A stretch of 64,000 bases of DNA from Andrena cerasifolii (lineage: Eukaryota; Arthropoda; Insecta; Hymenoptera; Andrenidae), in NCBI RefSeq assembly GCF_050908995.1, contig NC_135118.1:17989501-18053500 (forward strand), given 5' to 3'. Shown one piece after another: positions 37,182-47,760 of this stretch; the first letter of the stretch is position 1; every line of letters begins with the position of its first letter. The translations under genes and the position numbers were made by a program. A model generated the notes under the pieces. It had not been told where the DNA came from. It worked only from the letters and a program-made list of their open reading frames with translations, and ran no database searches.

Positions 37182-37404
37182 AGGTAAATCTTAATATTTT
37201 TTAATCTCTTCATTTTTCGAAAAATGTCTGCAGAATTTATAGACGATTGCCTTCCATTTGAATAAAAATGAACTTTTTCTTATTGACTTTTTTCGAAACT
37301 ATTTTAACAATAACTGTTATTTTGGATCTCTGCTCATTTCAAGTTTCCAATAATTGCATATGAATTTTAATAACTGGAGGCGGTAGTGGTCTGTCCACTA
37401 ACAA

Positions 37405-38075
37405 TCTAGCGGGGCAAAAGTCGCAGGTCGTACATAAATCATCAAGTAGGTGGAAATGTTTATTATTTGTTTGAAAAACACCATCGACATTGTGCTATCG
37501 CTCATAAAACATTCACCACTCAGCCTCCATGGGTATTTTAAAACAAAACTTTGTATTCTGGGGCTTCATGGAATATGGAAAACGAATGTGAACAGTGTTT
37601 TGTTGAGAAATTTTTTTACAACCAGTTTTTTTAGAATGAATAAATTACACATTTCAGCTCTAACATCGCCATTTCTGAAGATAGAATTATTTTAATTATC
37701 CAGGGCTGCAAATATTTGTAACTAGTCAGTATACACTCCATAAAGTAAACAGAAAAAACAGCACAAAATTTCTAGGTTCCACGAGGTTCGTGGATACCTA
37801 GAGCTTTTCCAACGAAAGCCACCGAAAAATTCTACCATTTTTATCATGATATTTTAATTCTGCCTGTTGGAAATTAAAATACTCATGGCTGAAGCTTGAT
37901 TTACTACTTGTACCTCTGCACTTCATTATTCAAAATACTAAGAATTTAAATCGCGATACATCCGAGCATTTTTGATATATAGATGATTCTAATATCTCTG
38001 ACTCAGTAGTTTGTGGTATGACAAAAATTCATTCATTTTCGATGGGACATGATTTTGGACGTTTGTCCCGCTAGA
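37405..38075. mobile_element. Possible TIR element, about 670 bp
   Basis: The left end TCTAGCGGGGCAAAAGTC and the right end GACGTTTGTCCCGCTAGA are inverted complements at 16 of 18 positions. The interior is AT-rich. An 81-residue frame (37450-37695, +) lies near the left end without a recognisable motif. No target duplication was defined. It starts only about 220 bp from the Foldback-type element. Confidence 0.5.
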
Positions 38076-39232
38076 CCATCAATAAATAGAGTGTTATTAA
38101 AGTGTTATTCTTCCTGCGTGCCTGATTTAACATAACACGCGAAGTAACGGGAAGTAAGATCAGGAAACAAATTATGTAAAAGAAAGTGCCGCTTATAGGA
38201 TTAAAACGCTAATGCTATCAAGTTGTAATCCGAGCGACTTACCTGCGACTACTGTGCTACTCGAAAACTACTGAAATTCTAACGCTACTCACCAGACTAG
38301 TAGAGAGTCTAATATCTAAAGCTATTTTCTATAAAACCGATCAATCATTAATCAATAATATTCATCAACTATATTTTAAACCCCAATCTATCTGAACGTT
38401 CTGACCCACCACCGTCAGACTTAGAGTCGCAGACTTAGCACGTATCCAATCACGGGACTCTTAAAGCAAAGTAGAATTTCTAACACTCATTTACCACAGA
38501 TTTAAAACGGAACCGATGTACCTTCTCCACTGCGCATTATCGGAAAGTTAGCAGATTCATCGTGCCAGTAAATACACATTTCTGCAGACTCCAGCGTTCA
38601 GCAAGTGTTCAGGGTTTACTTTTAATCCCTGCGCAGGTCCCGCCGCGCAGGCCCGCTCGTAATTTGTCACGGTTGCTGATCGGCTTTCCGGAGAAATGTG
38701 GTTACCGTTACTTGGAAAATTATTTCTCGTTACCCCGGGAGGTGCCGTGAAAAAAGATACGGCCGAATAAACGAGCGGACCCTATGGTCGCGCGCGGTGT
38801 TACAGTAAAAATCGGTTTTCCTCGAACTTACCCCCGAGAAGCTTCTCCAAGAAATGTGATTACGGTTTCCCCGATCCGCGGGCATAAGTATCCGCGGGCG
38901 GGAGGGGGGGGGGCGGTTGGAACGAAAGGGAACAGTCGTTTCCAAGCCGGGGCGAAATTTTCGGAAATGAATTCGATTAACGGCTAATCTAAATTCAGAG
39001 CGGTTACCGATAATGGAAATCGCCGCGCGAATTCGAGCTCCGTCGATTTTTCGAAATTGCGCCGCCGATCCTCTCCGATATCTAACGGAGCCCGTTTGCA
39101 AACTGCGATCCAAAGTTTGACTGTGTATCTCGTGTAATTGCGGAGAACTCGAACGAAGTTGCAGGTAGCAGGGAATGGAGAATTTTGCTAACTCAGTCAG
39201 CTTTGGTTAGTCCGCTCTGTTTGCTTGCATTA
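38076..39232. other. Unassigned DNA
   Basis: AT-rich to 38.5 kb, then GC- and CpG-rich. A 127-residue minus frame (38730-39113) is unrecognised. A G10 run lies at 38904-38913. Confidence 0.4.
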
Positions 39233-39680
39233 TTAAAGGGGAAGTTCCGCTCTAAAAATGCCGGAAAATCGATTTTTTTTATATCACCTTTCGAATGTTC
39301 GACCTTTTAAGAATACGTGTTTAAAAGGATTTTTTGAAATTTGAAGAATCCCGCGTGGTTAAAACCCGAACACTCAGCGCTCACGTAAAACTTTAAACGC
39401 GTTTTTCTCGAAACAGTGTTCTTCAAACCGGTGGCACTATCCTGGGTTATCCGATGGGATTGAAACTTTTTTATTTTGAAGAATATAAGTACTTCTACGC
39501 AGTGGAGAACCCTCTAACATTTTTAAATGTTTGAAATTTTTTTATTTTTAAAAGGCGTTCAAAGGGCGGAAAGCATAGGGAAAAAGTAATTTAAAACTTC
39601 AAGTGTCGTTATTTTCTGAAAAAAGGTAATTTTTCGTTATTTTCAAAGCTATGCCCACTAGGGAATTTCACGCCCTTTAA
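39233..39680 (-). mobile_element. TTAA fold-back element, family A, copy 2 (inverted)
   Basis: TTAA at 39233-39236 followed by AGGGGAAGTTCCGCTC; the right end is GCCCT then TTAA at 39677-39680. Read on the minus strand it carries the family-A core: GAACACTGTTTCGAGAAAAA, CGCGTTTAAAG, 'AAATCCTTTTAAACACGTAT' and a GAATATTCTTCAAAATAAAA-like block. It is clearly more diverged than the other two copies and is therefore older. Non-coding. Confidence 0.7.
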
Positions 39681-40979
39681 TAATCTGGCATTGCTTCTTA
39701 TTTCAGACCAATGGTTTAGGACAGTTTAGGTGCTGCAAGTCCCACCGTTTTGGATGAATTTTTTACGCCTCCACTTCAACGAATTTCCAGTGCCATTTGC
39801 AAAGATTAATTGTAGAAAATAAAATATATTTCTATAGTTTAAGACAGTCTGAATACAATGTAAAAATTCCCAGTAATTTATCCATGGTGGTTTTTCTTTA
39901 ATTAATTCCTAAAGATCACCCATTGTTATGGGCTCATGCGCTTTGCATGAACACGAATTATTATTTCGCTAACAAGCAGCAACATTTATCGAGAGAGCTG
40001 GTACCGCCATTCCGTTCTCTGATTTCGAAAACTCTGGGCTACCGAGGGTATGAGACATTAAGTTATTCTTGCCCCTCTTCGGAGAAATAATAATAAAATT
40101 AAATCGCGCGTCGCGGAATTTATGGTTCCACAAAGTTGCTCTAACCGTGCGGAATTCTTATGAATCTTTCAGAAGCATAATAATGTTCTATGCATATGGA
40201 AGGGCACTCAAGATTGCCCAGAAAAATATCCGATCGCGGTCTCGCCTGTAATTTCCCGTTTAATTAAACGAATTTCAGCGATACGAGATTAAATGTCGGT
40301 AAAATATCGGTTAACAGAGTCGCCCCTTTGACAGAATTGCGATCGCCGGGATATGCCGCGCCCTCTATTCCGCGATCCTTTTTAATTTATTAGAGTAGGT
40401 ATCCTAAATACGTTACAGGTAATGAGGGAGTACAAAATATATTTAACGAGCTGAAACTTGCAGCGCCCTGCTGCTTTAATGAAAATGCCAGCTACATTTA
40501 ACAAATATTTGTCACAAAGGATGAGTTTGCGCGGTGCGCGTAGTTAAAAGATTAAGTAATAACGTTTTAGTTGAGAGAGATTAACTGCATTACGACGTTC
40601 TTTCACTGAAGTCAGCCTTTTCAGTCGTCTCTGTAACGATCCCGGTTAATTACGAGCACTAAATTTGTGTTTTATGCATCGTATCGGACGCGACATCATT
40701 TTTGCGAAAGGCTCGTCGTGCCAATCTGTCGACTACAGAGACACTTCGCAAGCAGGTGTTTCTTTGGCTAACTTTCGTTATGTACCATGGCTGAAATTAT
40801 GCCCTTCAACTAGGGATCGAATGAAACTATTAAAAGTCTCAAGTAATTACGAAATAACTGTAATTTTATGCCTATTATTTATTCTGTTTCGTGAAAACTG
40901 TTACAAAATGCAGTGTCTTAACTGAAACTTTTATTCCATACATTTTTGTGTAAATACGAAACATTTTTTTTCTTGAAAA
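39681..40979. other. Unassigned DNA
   Basis: GTCCCACCGTTTTGGATGAA at about 39748 echoes the family-A phrase CCCACCGTTTTGAG but lies outside the element. Otherwise no repeat or gene was recognised. Confidence 0.4.
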
Positions 40980-41140
40980 TAAATGCAATTATTTTACTAT
41001 TGTTAATAATGATTAGGTTGACTGTTTTAACTTTATTTGAACGAAAAAATTTAGGGTATATTCAAGATTGTATGGGTCTTAATAAGGTGGGGGTGTTGTG
41101 GTTATTACAGGCTTTTAGTAATGTTATTAAATCATTAAGT
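40980..41140 (+). pseudogene. ND1: Nuclear mitochondrial fragment: ND1 N-terminus
   Basis: The plus strand reads 'LTVLTLFERKNLGYIQ', then 'NKVGVLWLLQAF' and 'SNVIKSL'. This follows the highly conserved start of NADH dehydrogenase subunit 1 (FLTLLERK.LGYIQ, GPNKVG, QPFSDAIK), a complex I membrane subunit. An AGG codon just before LTVLTLFERK falls where ND1 has serine, which is how AGG is read in the invertebrate mitochondrial code. Differences from the consensus (R to C, P to L, D to N, A to V) are all C-to-T or G-to-A, as expected of decay. ND1 is about 310 residues; only about 52 are present, and similarity stops near 41140. The downstream part of the frame is unrelated. It is a NUMT, not a working gene. 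Confidence 0.85.
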
Positions 41141-42423
41141 AACATACCTATGCGTATGCACAGGCATTATAACATAACTAAGCTTGAGCGAAACAAGTTA
41201 ACCCGAGAGATCTCAAAGGAAATAGGTGAACCTGAAAATAAATAAGTCCTTTGAGAATAAGAATTTGCCAGTAAACAAAGACGATTTATACAGATTATAT
41301 CTGCATACATTTTCTTCTGTCCTTCGCTTTTGTTTTTGTTTCACGTTTACTTTCCGCTTATCCGTCTAACGCAATATCTTTCATGAACGTCCAGTATTTA
41401 TTATTTATAACATTCGGTGCACTAAGGACTCCTGCCCCGTATAACAATCATAATAATAATAAAACATGTACCAACACAACCATCTGAAGCAATATACATG
41501 CGCATACGTCTGCACACAGGTTCGCAGGTATGTGCCTATAATACAAGCTCGAAATGACCAGAGCGTGGCGCGTTCCTCTGTGTGCCATTATGCTGGTTTA
41601 GACCGATAAATTACATCTCCGTTTATTACGGGACTCTGTTTAAACGGATATCGCGGGTGTTCTTTGGCCGCCGTGTATGCATATGTATTTAAATGAGGCT
41701 TAGCGTCCCGGAGTTACATAATAAACAGAGGTAATGCAGTTGCCCGGCCAGCATAATGCCGTTCGAGGAACATCATATAGACGTCCTGGACGTTTAGACG
41801 GACAATAGGGCATCTCCTGGACATTCTGTAAACGTTTGGGACACTTAGGCGAACAATGGAATGCCCGGGTCGCTTGCCGAGGACCTTTGTGAATCCACAG
41901 AGGCAGTCGGGGATCTACGGCGAAGTATTCGCCTTGCGCAAATAGTTGCCGATCACAGCTGAAGAAACCGAACTGCTCGTCAAATCGCGGGCCTGTTTGG
42001 CTTTAAGCTAAAACCTGGCAACTCGAGTGATTCGATCAGCGAGGGCTGGCATAGCCTCGCGGCTCGTATCACGGGGACTTATGGGAACAATACACAGATT
42101 TAATACTCCAGAGGATCTGGTGTTCCTTATCGAGCCTCATCCCCCCAGCGAATGCCTACCTCGCTAGAGGTATTCATGCGCTACAGCGGAGTTAAGAGAT
42201 ACATCATTTTTATCACGCGAAAGTGAAGTGAAAGCCCGGATGGCGGGACAGCGATTTCGAGAGCAATCGTTTCAGTTCCCTGAACGGGAACCGAGAACGT
42301 TTGCCCTTGTCTCAAATTTGTTGGCGTTCTCGCGGATCAACGTCTCCCGGCGCGATTGATCGCGCGAAATTACCATAAATTCCGAATATCCCGACGGATG
42401 TTCCGGGATGGATACGGGACGCT
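41141..42423. other. Unassigned DNA
   Basis: Nothing recognised. Short AAT repeats lie at about 41447-41462; the 41.7-42.4 kb part is non-repetitive and GC-balanced. Confidence 0.4.
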
Positions 42424-42525
42424 CGAAGAATTCCCACCCGCAGAGGGTGTAATGCATTGAAGAATTCCCACCCAGAGTGGGTGTAATGCATCGAAGAATT
42501 CCCACCCAGAGAGGGTGTAATGGAT
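42424..42525. repeat. Tandem repeat, 34 bp x 3
   Basis: Three head-to-tail units, each starting with GAAGAATTCCCACCC and ending GGGTGTAATGCAT or a variant, with a 34-bp period and only a few differences. Overlapping minus-strand frames of 80 and 92 residues are simply translations of the repeat plus flank. Confidence 0.85.
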
Positions 42526-43599
42526 TTAGAGGGTGGAGGCGCCAAAGCATTCATAATACTAAAGGAACTCGACTTTCCTTTGGTTTCATTGGAAATTTAT
42601 GAGGGGGAAGAAATTCTTCCATGGAGGACAGGTGCTCTCCAGCCACGTCCGGGATTAATTTTACAGCGTACGTCGAGCGTGTTACCAAAAGCACGGTAAA
42701 TATTGCATTCAATTTTCATTCATCGAACAATTCGGATGCCACCGGCGGCTGATGAAGTACATATTCCTGTGAAACAGGCCTTTGCCCTGCGCCCCAATTA
42801 ACGTCGTTATCGTTTTCGAATTTTGGTGCAAGCTTTCGTTCTGCCGATCGCAATGGTGTCCCGATAATCACGTCTGCGTCGACATTTTCGGGACAATTAA
42901 AAGGCGCCACGTTTGATCTCGTTGCATTTGTCACGCGACGGATTCGAGCAATTTCTGCACAAATATTTGGGGGGTGTGGATAGATCGGGTATACCCTGTG
43001 GTTCTTGTTGCGCGTTCGATGTTTGGGTTGGCAGCGCAATCTAGTAGGCTGCGTCTTTATTGGCTAATAAATTATAATGGATGATTTCGCGTCATTAAGA
43101 ACATCATGTGCTAATCTATTTTTGACGTGTGATTAATCGTTGTGTTGACAAATGGCTGTGGGAGTTCGGCCGCCATAGACCGTTCACGCGAGGTAATTAA
43201 TCTCAGGCAACGAGGAACGCCAGTAATCTGCAGTGTTGAAAAACCAAGTGTATCACTCAATTGTCTAAATTAGTCCTTCGATCCCTTTCTTTGACGAATT
43301 CTTGAATAAATTCAGCGAGTCTACGTTTCACCTCAACCACATGCCACGAAACTTGCAAGTAAAAATGCTGACCAACAAAATTAAAAGCACAAGGGTTGCT
43401 ATATTTCCAGTTACGGAGACTGGATTCCTCTTTAAAAAGCACACACTTTAAAAAAAATTTCTTCTACGGCTAATAGTTCTGGTGATATTCCAGAAAATAT
43501 GTTTTCGACCCCACACCTTAGGGGCTGTGTTCAGCCCTTCAACACGAACGATTGCTGATAACAGAAAATAAGTGACAAATATTTTACTGAGAACTACAT
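42526..43599. other. Unassigned DNA
   Basis: A 107-residue minus frame (42716-43039) has no recognised domain. No repeat was found before the hairpin element at 43600. Confidence 0.4.
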
Positions 43600-44059
43600 A
43601 CAAGGGGAGGACACCATGCGGTAGACACCGATTTTGATGAGCCTTGGCACGGTGGATCTATGTCGAAAATAAGTAAATAGGTGTCCGAGCGTTTCACACT
43701 ACCCTGGCGCCCCCGAGGGATTCCCTCTGAAGGAGTCGGGGTGCCCTTTGAAGATTTCCCCAAGTTAAAAAAAAATTTATAAAGTTTTTTTTAACGTGGA
43801 GACATCTTCAAAAAGCACCCCGACGCCTTCAGAAGGGAATGCCCCGCAGGCGTCAGGGTAGTGTGGGATTTTTACCCACTAAAACCCCACGGCCACTATG
43901 AAATTCTTAATAATTTACATGTAAATATCTCTATTATTAAAGCCTGCTGCCTGAAACGCTCGGACACCTATTTATTTAGTTTCGACTAAATTTCGACATA
44001 GATCCATCGAGACAAGGCTCATCAAAATCGGTGTCTACCACATGGTGTCCTCCCCTTGT
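43600..44059. mobile_element. Nested double-hairpin fold-back element, 460 bp
   Basis: Outer arms: ACAAGGGGAGGACACCATG plus GTAGACACCGATTTTGATGA on the left, mirrored by the same words inverted up to CCTCCCCTTGT on the right. These arms run about 100 bp and include 'AATAGGTGTCCGAGCGTTTC'. Inner arms: CACTACCCTGGCGCC...CGGGGTGCCCTTTGAAGAT (43711-43771) mirrored at about 43803-43866. The two hairpins are nested around a TTAAAAAAAAATTTATAAAG core. A partial echo of the outer tip (CATTAAAATCGGCGTGTACC) follows just downstream. Non-coding. Confidence 0.75.
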
Positions 44060-44600
44060 TAGTTCCTACCAAAGCCCCATTAAAATCGGCGTGTACCGTG
44101 TTCGATATGTTTCCTTGTAAGTAGATGTTGCTAAGTAGATAAGTATGCCTGTTTGAAACAGAACACGTAAAACAGCATCCCGTATGAATCGCACCTAAGA
44201 TTGCTTTCTAAATTCTTGAAAGCAACGTTTCGGAGGCACCGAGCACGTGGCCGCGCAGAATTATTCAGATACGCAAGTATGTAATTGAAACCGCTCAAAA
44301 TGCAACGACGCACGTGCATGTTAGAGGCTTAAGCAGGCGGATTTACAGGTTCCTTGATAAAGCACCGAAAGCTGATCCGGGATCTCAGCCGCTCGAAGCG
44401 GATTGTAAATCAAGACTCGATAATCATTCGTAATAGATGGTTTCCCTCCTTCAGGCTCGCTTATGGCCAACGTCTAGCCACAGCGTCGACAAGGAAGCCT
44501 AACATCGCGGTTATTCAAGCGATCGCAGGACTTCCTACTCTTCTTCTAAATTAAAAAGCCCTTGTACACAACACGAGTCCTGATAGATCGTGGGTTATAC

Positions 44601-45294
44601 TTAAGGGGTCATTCTACTTTGAACCGCCGAAAAGTGAAGCTATTTTTAAAGATATTTTTCTCAGTAAATGCAACATATAATGAAACGAATCTTTTTGGTA
44701 TTTATTAAGCTACTCTTATATTATACAAACAAAAATTAAAAAGAATTTTTACAATTCGTTTTAATTGTTTTTTTACAGTGTCAATATGGAACCTAAAAAA
44801 AACAGGAGTATGTTCACGGCGTAGGTGAATCCCGGCTCAGGCTTAACCGAAACAAAAAATTCCAAAAGATTCTTAATCTGTATGAGTGTCGCTATAGCCG
44901 CTAGCTCAATTAACAATTTTTGTTGAAAAGAAAGAAAATGGCGCCGGTTTGAAAAAAAGTTTGTCAAGATACGCAAAAGGATGTATTATCGGGTGTTCCA
45001 CGAGAAAAATCTCATTCTTAGATTAATAATATTTTGGAATTTTTTGTTTCGGATAAGCCTGAGCCGGGAAATTACCTATGCCGTAAACATACCTCTTTTT
45101 TTAGGTACCATACTGACACTGTAAAAAAAATTTAAACTAATTTACAAAAATTCTTTTCAATTTTTTTTTATAATATAAGGGGTAGCTTAATAAATACAAT
45201 AAAGATTTATTTCATTATATGTTGTATTTACTGTGAAAAAAATGTTTATAAATAGCTTAATTTCTCGGCCGGTGAAAGTAAAACGACTCCTTAT
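44601..45294. mobile_element. TTAA fold-back element with ~300-bp arms
   Basis: The left end is TTAAGGGGTCATTCTACTTT; the right end inverted is ATAAGGAGTCGTTTTACTTT, so the duplication is TTAA/TTAT. Almost the entire left half is mirrored: TATTTATTAAGCTACTCTTA, ACAGTGTCAATATGGAACCT and CCCGGCTCAGGCTTAACCGA each reappear inverted on the right with few changes. The loop around 44900-45020 is short. Non-coding; the 67-residue minus frame is incidental. A piggyBac-type MITE by its target site. Confidence 0.75.
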
Positions 45295-45325
45295 GTCCAC
45301 TTTGGTCTACGTACTCCATTCCTAA

Positions 45326-46156
45326 TTAACACTAGGACTCCCGACGCGATGGTTGACGTATACCTACTCCTACCGGGGGTCCAAATGACTTGTTTTTGAA
45401 AAGAATAACTTATTTAAGAAAAGACATTTATTTTCAAACATGTTTCATCTAAATCATTTATTTTTCACAATAATTTTACACCTTCGTGAATGTCTTCCCA
45501 TAATTCCTAGGTAATTTTATGCGTAATTTTTTTTACAGTTCGGGATAGGAAATCGAATTCTGAATTTCAATTTTTCGAATTTGTTTTTATGAATGAGTGA
45601 AAGACATGAAGAAAGTAAAATAAGAATGCAACAATTGAACAAATATAACACGCAAGTATTGTTTGGGATTTTTGGTATAAGGTATACGTACTGAAATGTA
45701 TTTAGTTTTCCAAGGAAGTATTTGAACTAGGTGTGCGGAAATATTCTGAGAAACTTCTGAAAGCAAAAGTTTACCTGCGCTCCGTGCAGGATCAAATATA
45801 TATATATATATATATATACCTCAAGATTTTCTTGCTTCCGAATCTTTGTTATGTATGGTTCTGTATTCTACTACATGTCACAGAATTCTACGAAATCTGT
45901 ATTCGTGCAAGTGTGGTAATGGACTGGTAGAGAAATCAGCGCGGCAAATATTTATTGAAATTTTAATTTAAAAATATATTTTTTATTTATAAAAAAAAAC
46001 AAGCAAAGAAGGAAACTACTTTACAGAATTAATCATTTATACATTTCAATAAAAGTCGCGAAAAAAATGAGAAAGTAAGATACACTGAAAATGAGTAATA
46101 ATTATAAGAAAAAACAAAACAAGTCATTTTGACCACCTTGGTAGATCTAGTGTTAA
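45326..46156. mobile_element. TTAA element, TTAACACTAG termini, 831 bp
   Basis: TTAACACTAGGACTCCC at the left; inverted right end TTAACACTAGATCTACC. A second shared block, GGTCCAAATGACTTGTTTTT on the left versus GGTCAAAATGACTTGTTTTG on the right, lies 30-60 bp inside. The left arm has about 30 extra bases between the blocks. TTAA is present at both ends. No transposase. The element starts 31 bp after the preceding one and contains one arm of a separate inverted duplication (45817-45947). Confidence 0.75.
45797..45819. repeat. (TA)n microsatellite
   Basis: About eleven TA units directly abutting the left arm of the 131-bp inverted duplication. Slippage- and cruciform-prone DNA at that exact junction may have helped generate the duplication. 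Confidence 0.85.
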
Positions 46157-46293
46157 TTTTCATTGCCGCGCTGATTTCTCTACCAGTCCATTACCACACT
46201 TGCACGAATACAGATTTCGTAGAATTCAGTGACATGTAGTAGAATACAGAACCATACATAACAAAGATTCGGAAGCAAGAAAACCTTGAGGTA
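45817..46293. repeat. 131-bp inverted duplication, about 98.5% identical
   Basis: Bases 45817-45947 and 46163-46293 are inverted copies differing at two positions by my reading, with a 215-bp spacer. The left arm is inside the TTAACACTAG element; the right arm begins six bases beyond that element's right TTAA. The 112-residue minus frame (46180-46518) and the 65-residue plus frame (45733-45930) share their C-terminal residues only because of this duplication. Confidence 0.85.
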
Positions 46294-47389
46294 ATAGCTC
46301 ATCGAAACCTGCTCATACACACTAGTCATCACTGGCATAATTTTAAACGAATATTGTGGAAGCTCCAAATTACTATCTTCGTCACACGTTTCATTAATCC
46401 AAGGGCGACTGGATTGAATCACGGATACCGAAGAGTTTGCTCGAAACGAAATGGCGAGGGGGATCGTGTCGCGGAGCGCCAGAGAGGATTCAATTTGCAA
46501 AGGGGTCGAGCGAAGCATTTAAGATCGACGGTGAATCTCTCTCGCGGAATCCACGAAATTCGGCGTTACAGATGTAATGGATTTCCATAACGAGGCGAGC
46601 GGGCGAGGGTGGTGGGGCCGGGAGGGTCGAGGAAAATCTTTCTCCGAGCGCATTACGCGGCCGGCTGCAGCGACGCGCTACGATTCATGAATAAATAAGA
46701 AACAACTTCCGAAACAAGTTGACTGAAGGGTACGAGGGCTCTGTGACCCGTCGTCGTGGGCACAACGAGGATCCCGGAAATTCACTGACTTCGGTCGCCG
46801 CATTGCTTCTCGGGTACCGTGAACCCTCTTTATTCTTCGACCTCCTTTTACCTCTGCGAGCGCAAGTTCCTCGCTTCCACTATCCGCCCGTTCCGCCCGC
46901 CCCAACCGCCCTTCTCGATCTTATGATTCCCTGAGAGAGTGTCTTCGAAATTTTCATATATTATGCAAACACCGCATTCTATCCACCCAGCTCCTTTTTC
47001 TCCGCTTTTATTTATCTGCCGCTGCCTCTCTTCTCACTTCCACCGTTTCCCCGCGCCACGCCGCGCTACAGTCCAATTTCCTTTCCGCGCATTTCCGCGC
47101 GTTTCTTCCACCAGGCTGCCCGCCTCTCTCGCTAACGAATTCGTCGGGATGCGATATGGGGGCGTATGAACGAGTTTGATGGGATCGAATTTTGTTTCTA
47201 CCGGAAACTCGCTCGTTGGTTTCAGCAGTAATTTCAGAATCAACATGTTTTCGCTTCGTGTAACTCCGCGCGACGCTTTTAGCAAAGATTGAATTAAATT
47301 AATTCGGCGAATTAGAGCGAGAGGTGGATAGCGTTGTTTGCTTGTTTTTTCATCACGTTACTATATCACGTTTACTTTATTGCAATTAC
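46294..47389. other. Unassigned DNA, partly GC-rich
   Basis: 46.4-47.2 kb is CpG-rich with pyrimidine-rich tracts and overlapping frames under 85 residues. No repeat or gene was recognised. Confidence 0.4.
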
Positions 47390-47443
47390 AGGGCTCGATC
47401 TAGGGAAGCGCAAGCGGAGCAACTGCTCAGAGCGGATAATTTG
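47390..47443 (+). repeat. Dispersed repeat end, 'GGGCCCAATCTAGG' family, copy 2
   Basis: GGGCTCGATCTAGGGAAGCG then CAAGCGGAGCAACTGCTCAG and AGCGG align with 863-910. Similarity fades downstream, as in the other copy. Confidence 0.55.
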
Positions 47444-47594
47444 GTGGAAAGAGAAAATTCAAATCTATAAAAACCACTACAAAAGTACAATTTTTTGAAA
47501 AAGCGGGAAAAGAATGGGTAATGCATGTTTGAACTTTGTATCAAACATATAAATTGTTGTAAATCACTCATGTAATTGCTATTGTACTAAGGGA

Positions 47595-47760
47595 ACCTAC
47601 ATCGAACATATATCGAACCTATATCGAACCCACATAAATCTATATCGGGCACACATCGATCACATGCTGAACTTATATCGAACCTATATCGAGCGTATAT
47701 TGAACCCATATTGATCCTATATCGAACATATATTGAACCTATATTGAACCTATAATGAAG
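47595..47760. repeat. Degenerate 12-bp minisatellite
   Basis: About a dozen degenerate copies of a unit close to ATATCGAACCTA. Because 12 is divisible by three, the minus strand reads a repetitive frame (IGSIYVRYR-like, 47587-47784) that is a byproduct, not a gene. Confidence 0.8.

Noticed and set aside
42424..42525. Possible CRISPR-like array
   Set aside because: The three units are contiguous tandem copies without unique spacers, and the genome is eukaryotic.
46180..46518. 112-residue minus-strand open frame sharing a C-terminus with a plus frame at 45733-45930
   Set aside because: The shared residues come from the 131-bp inverted DNA duplication, not from a gene family.
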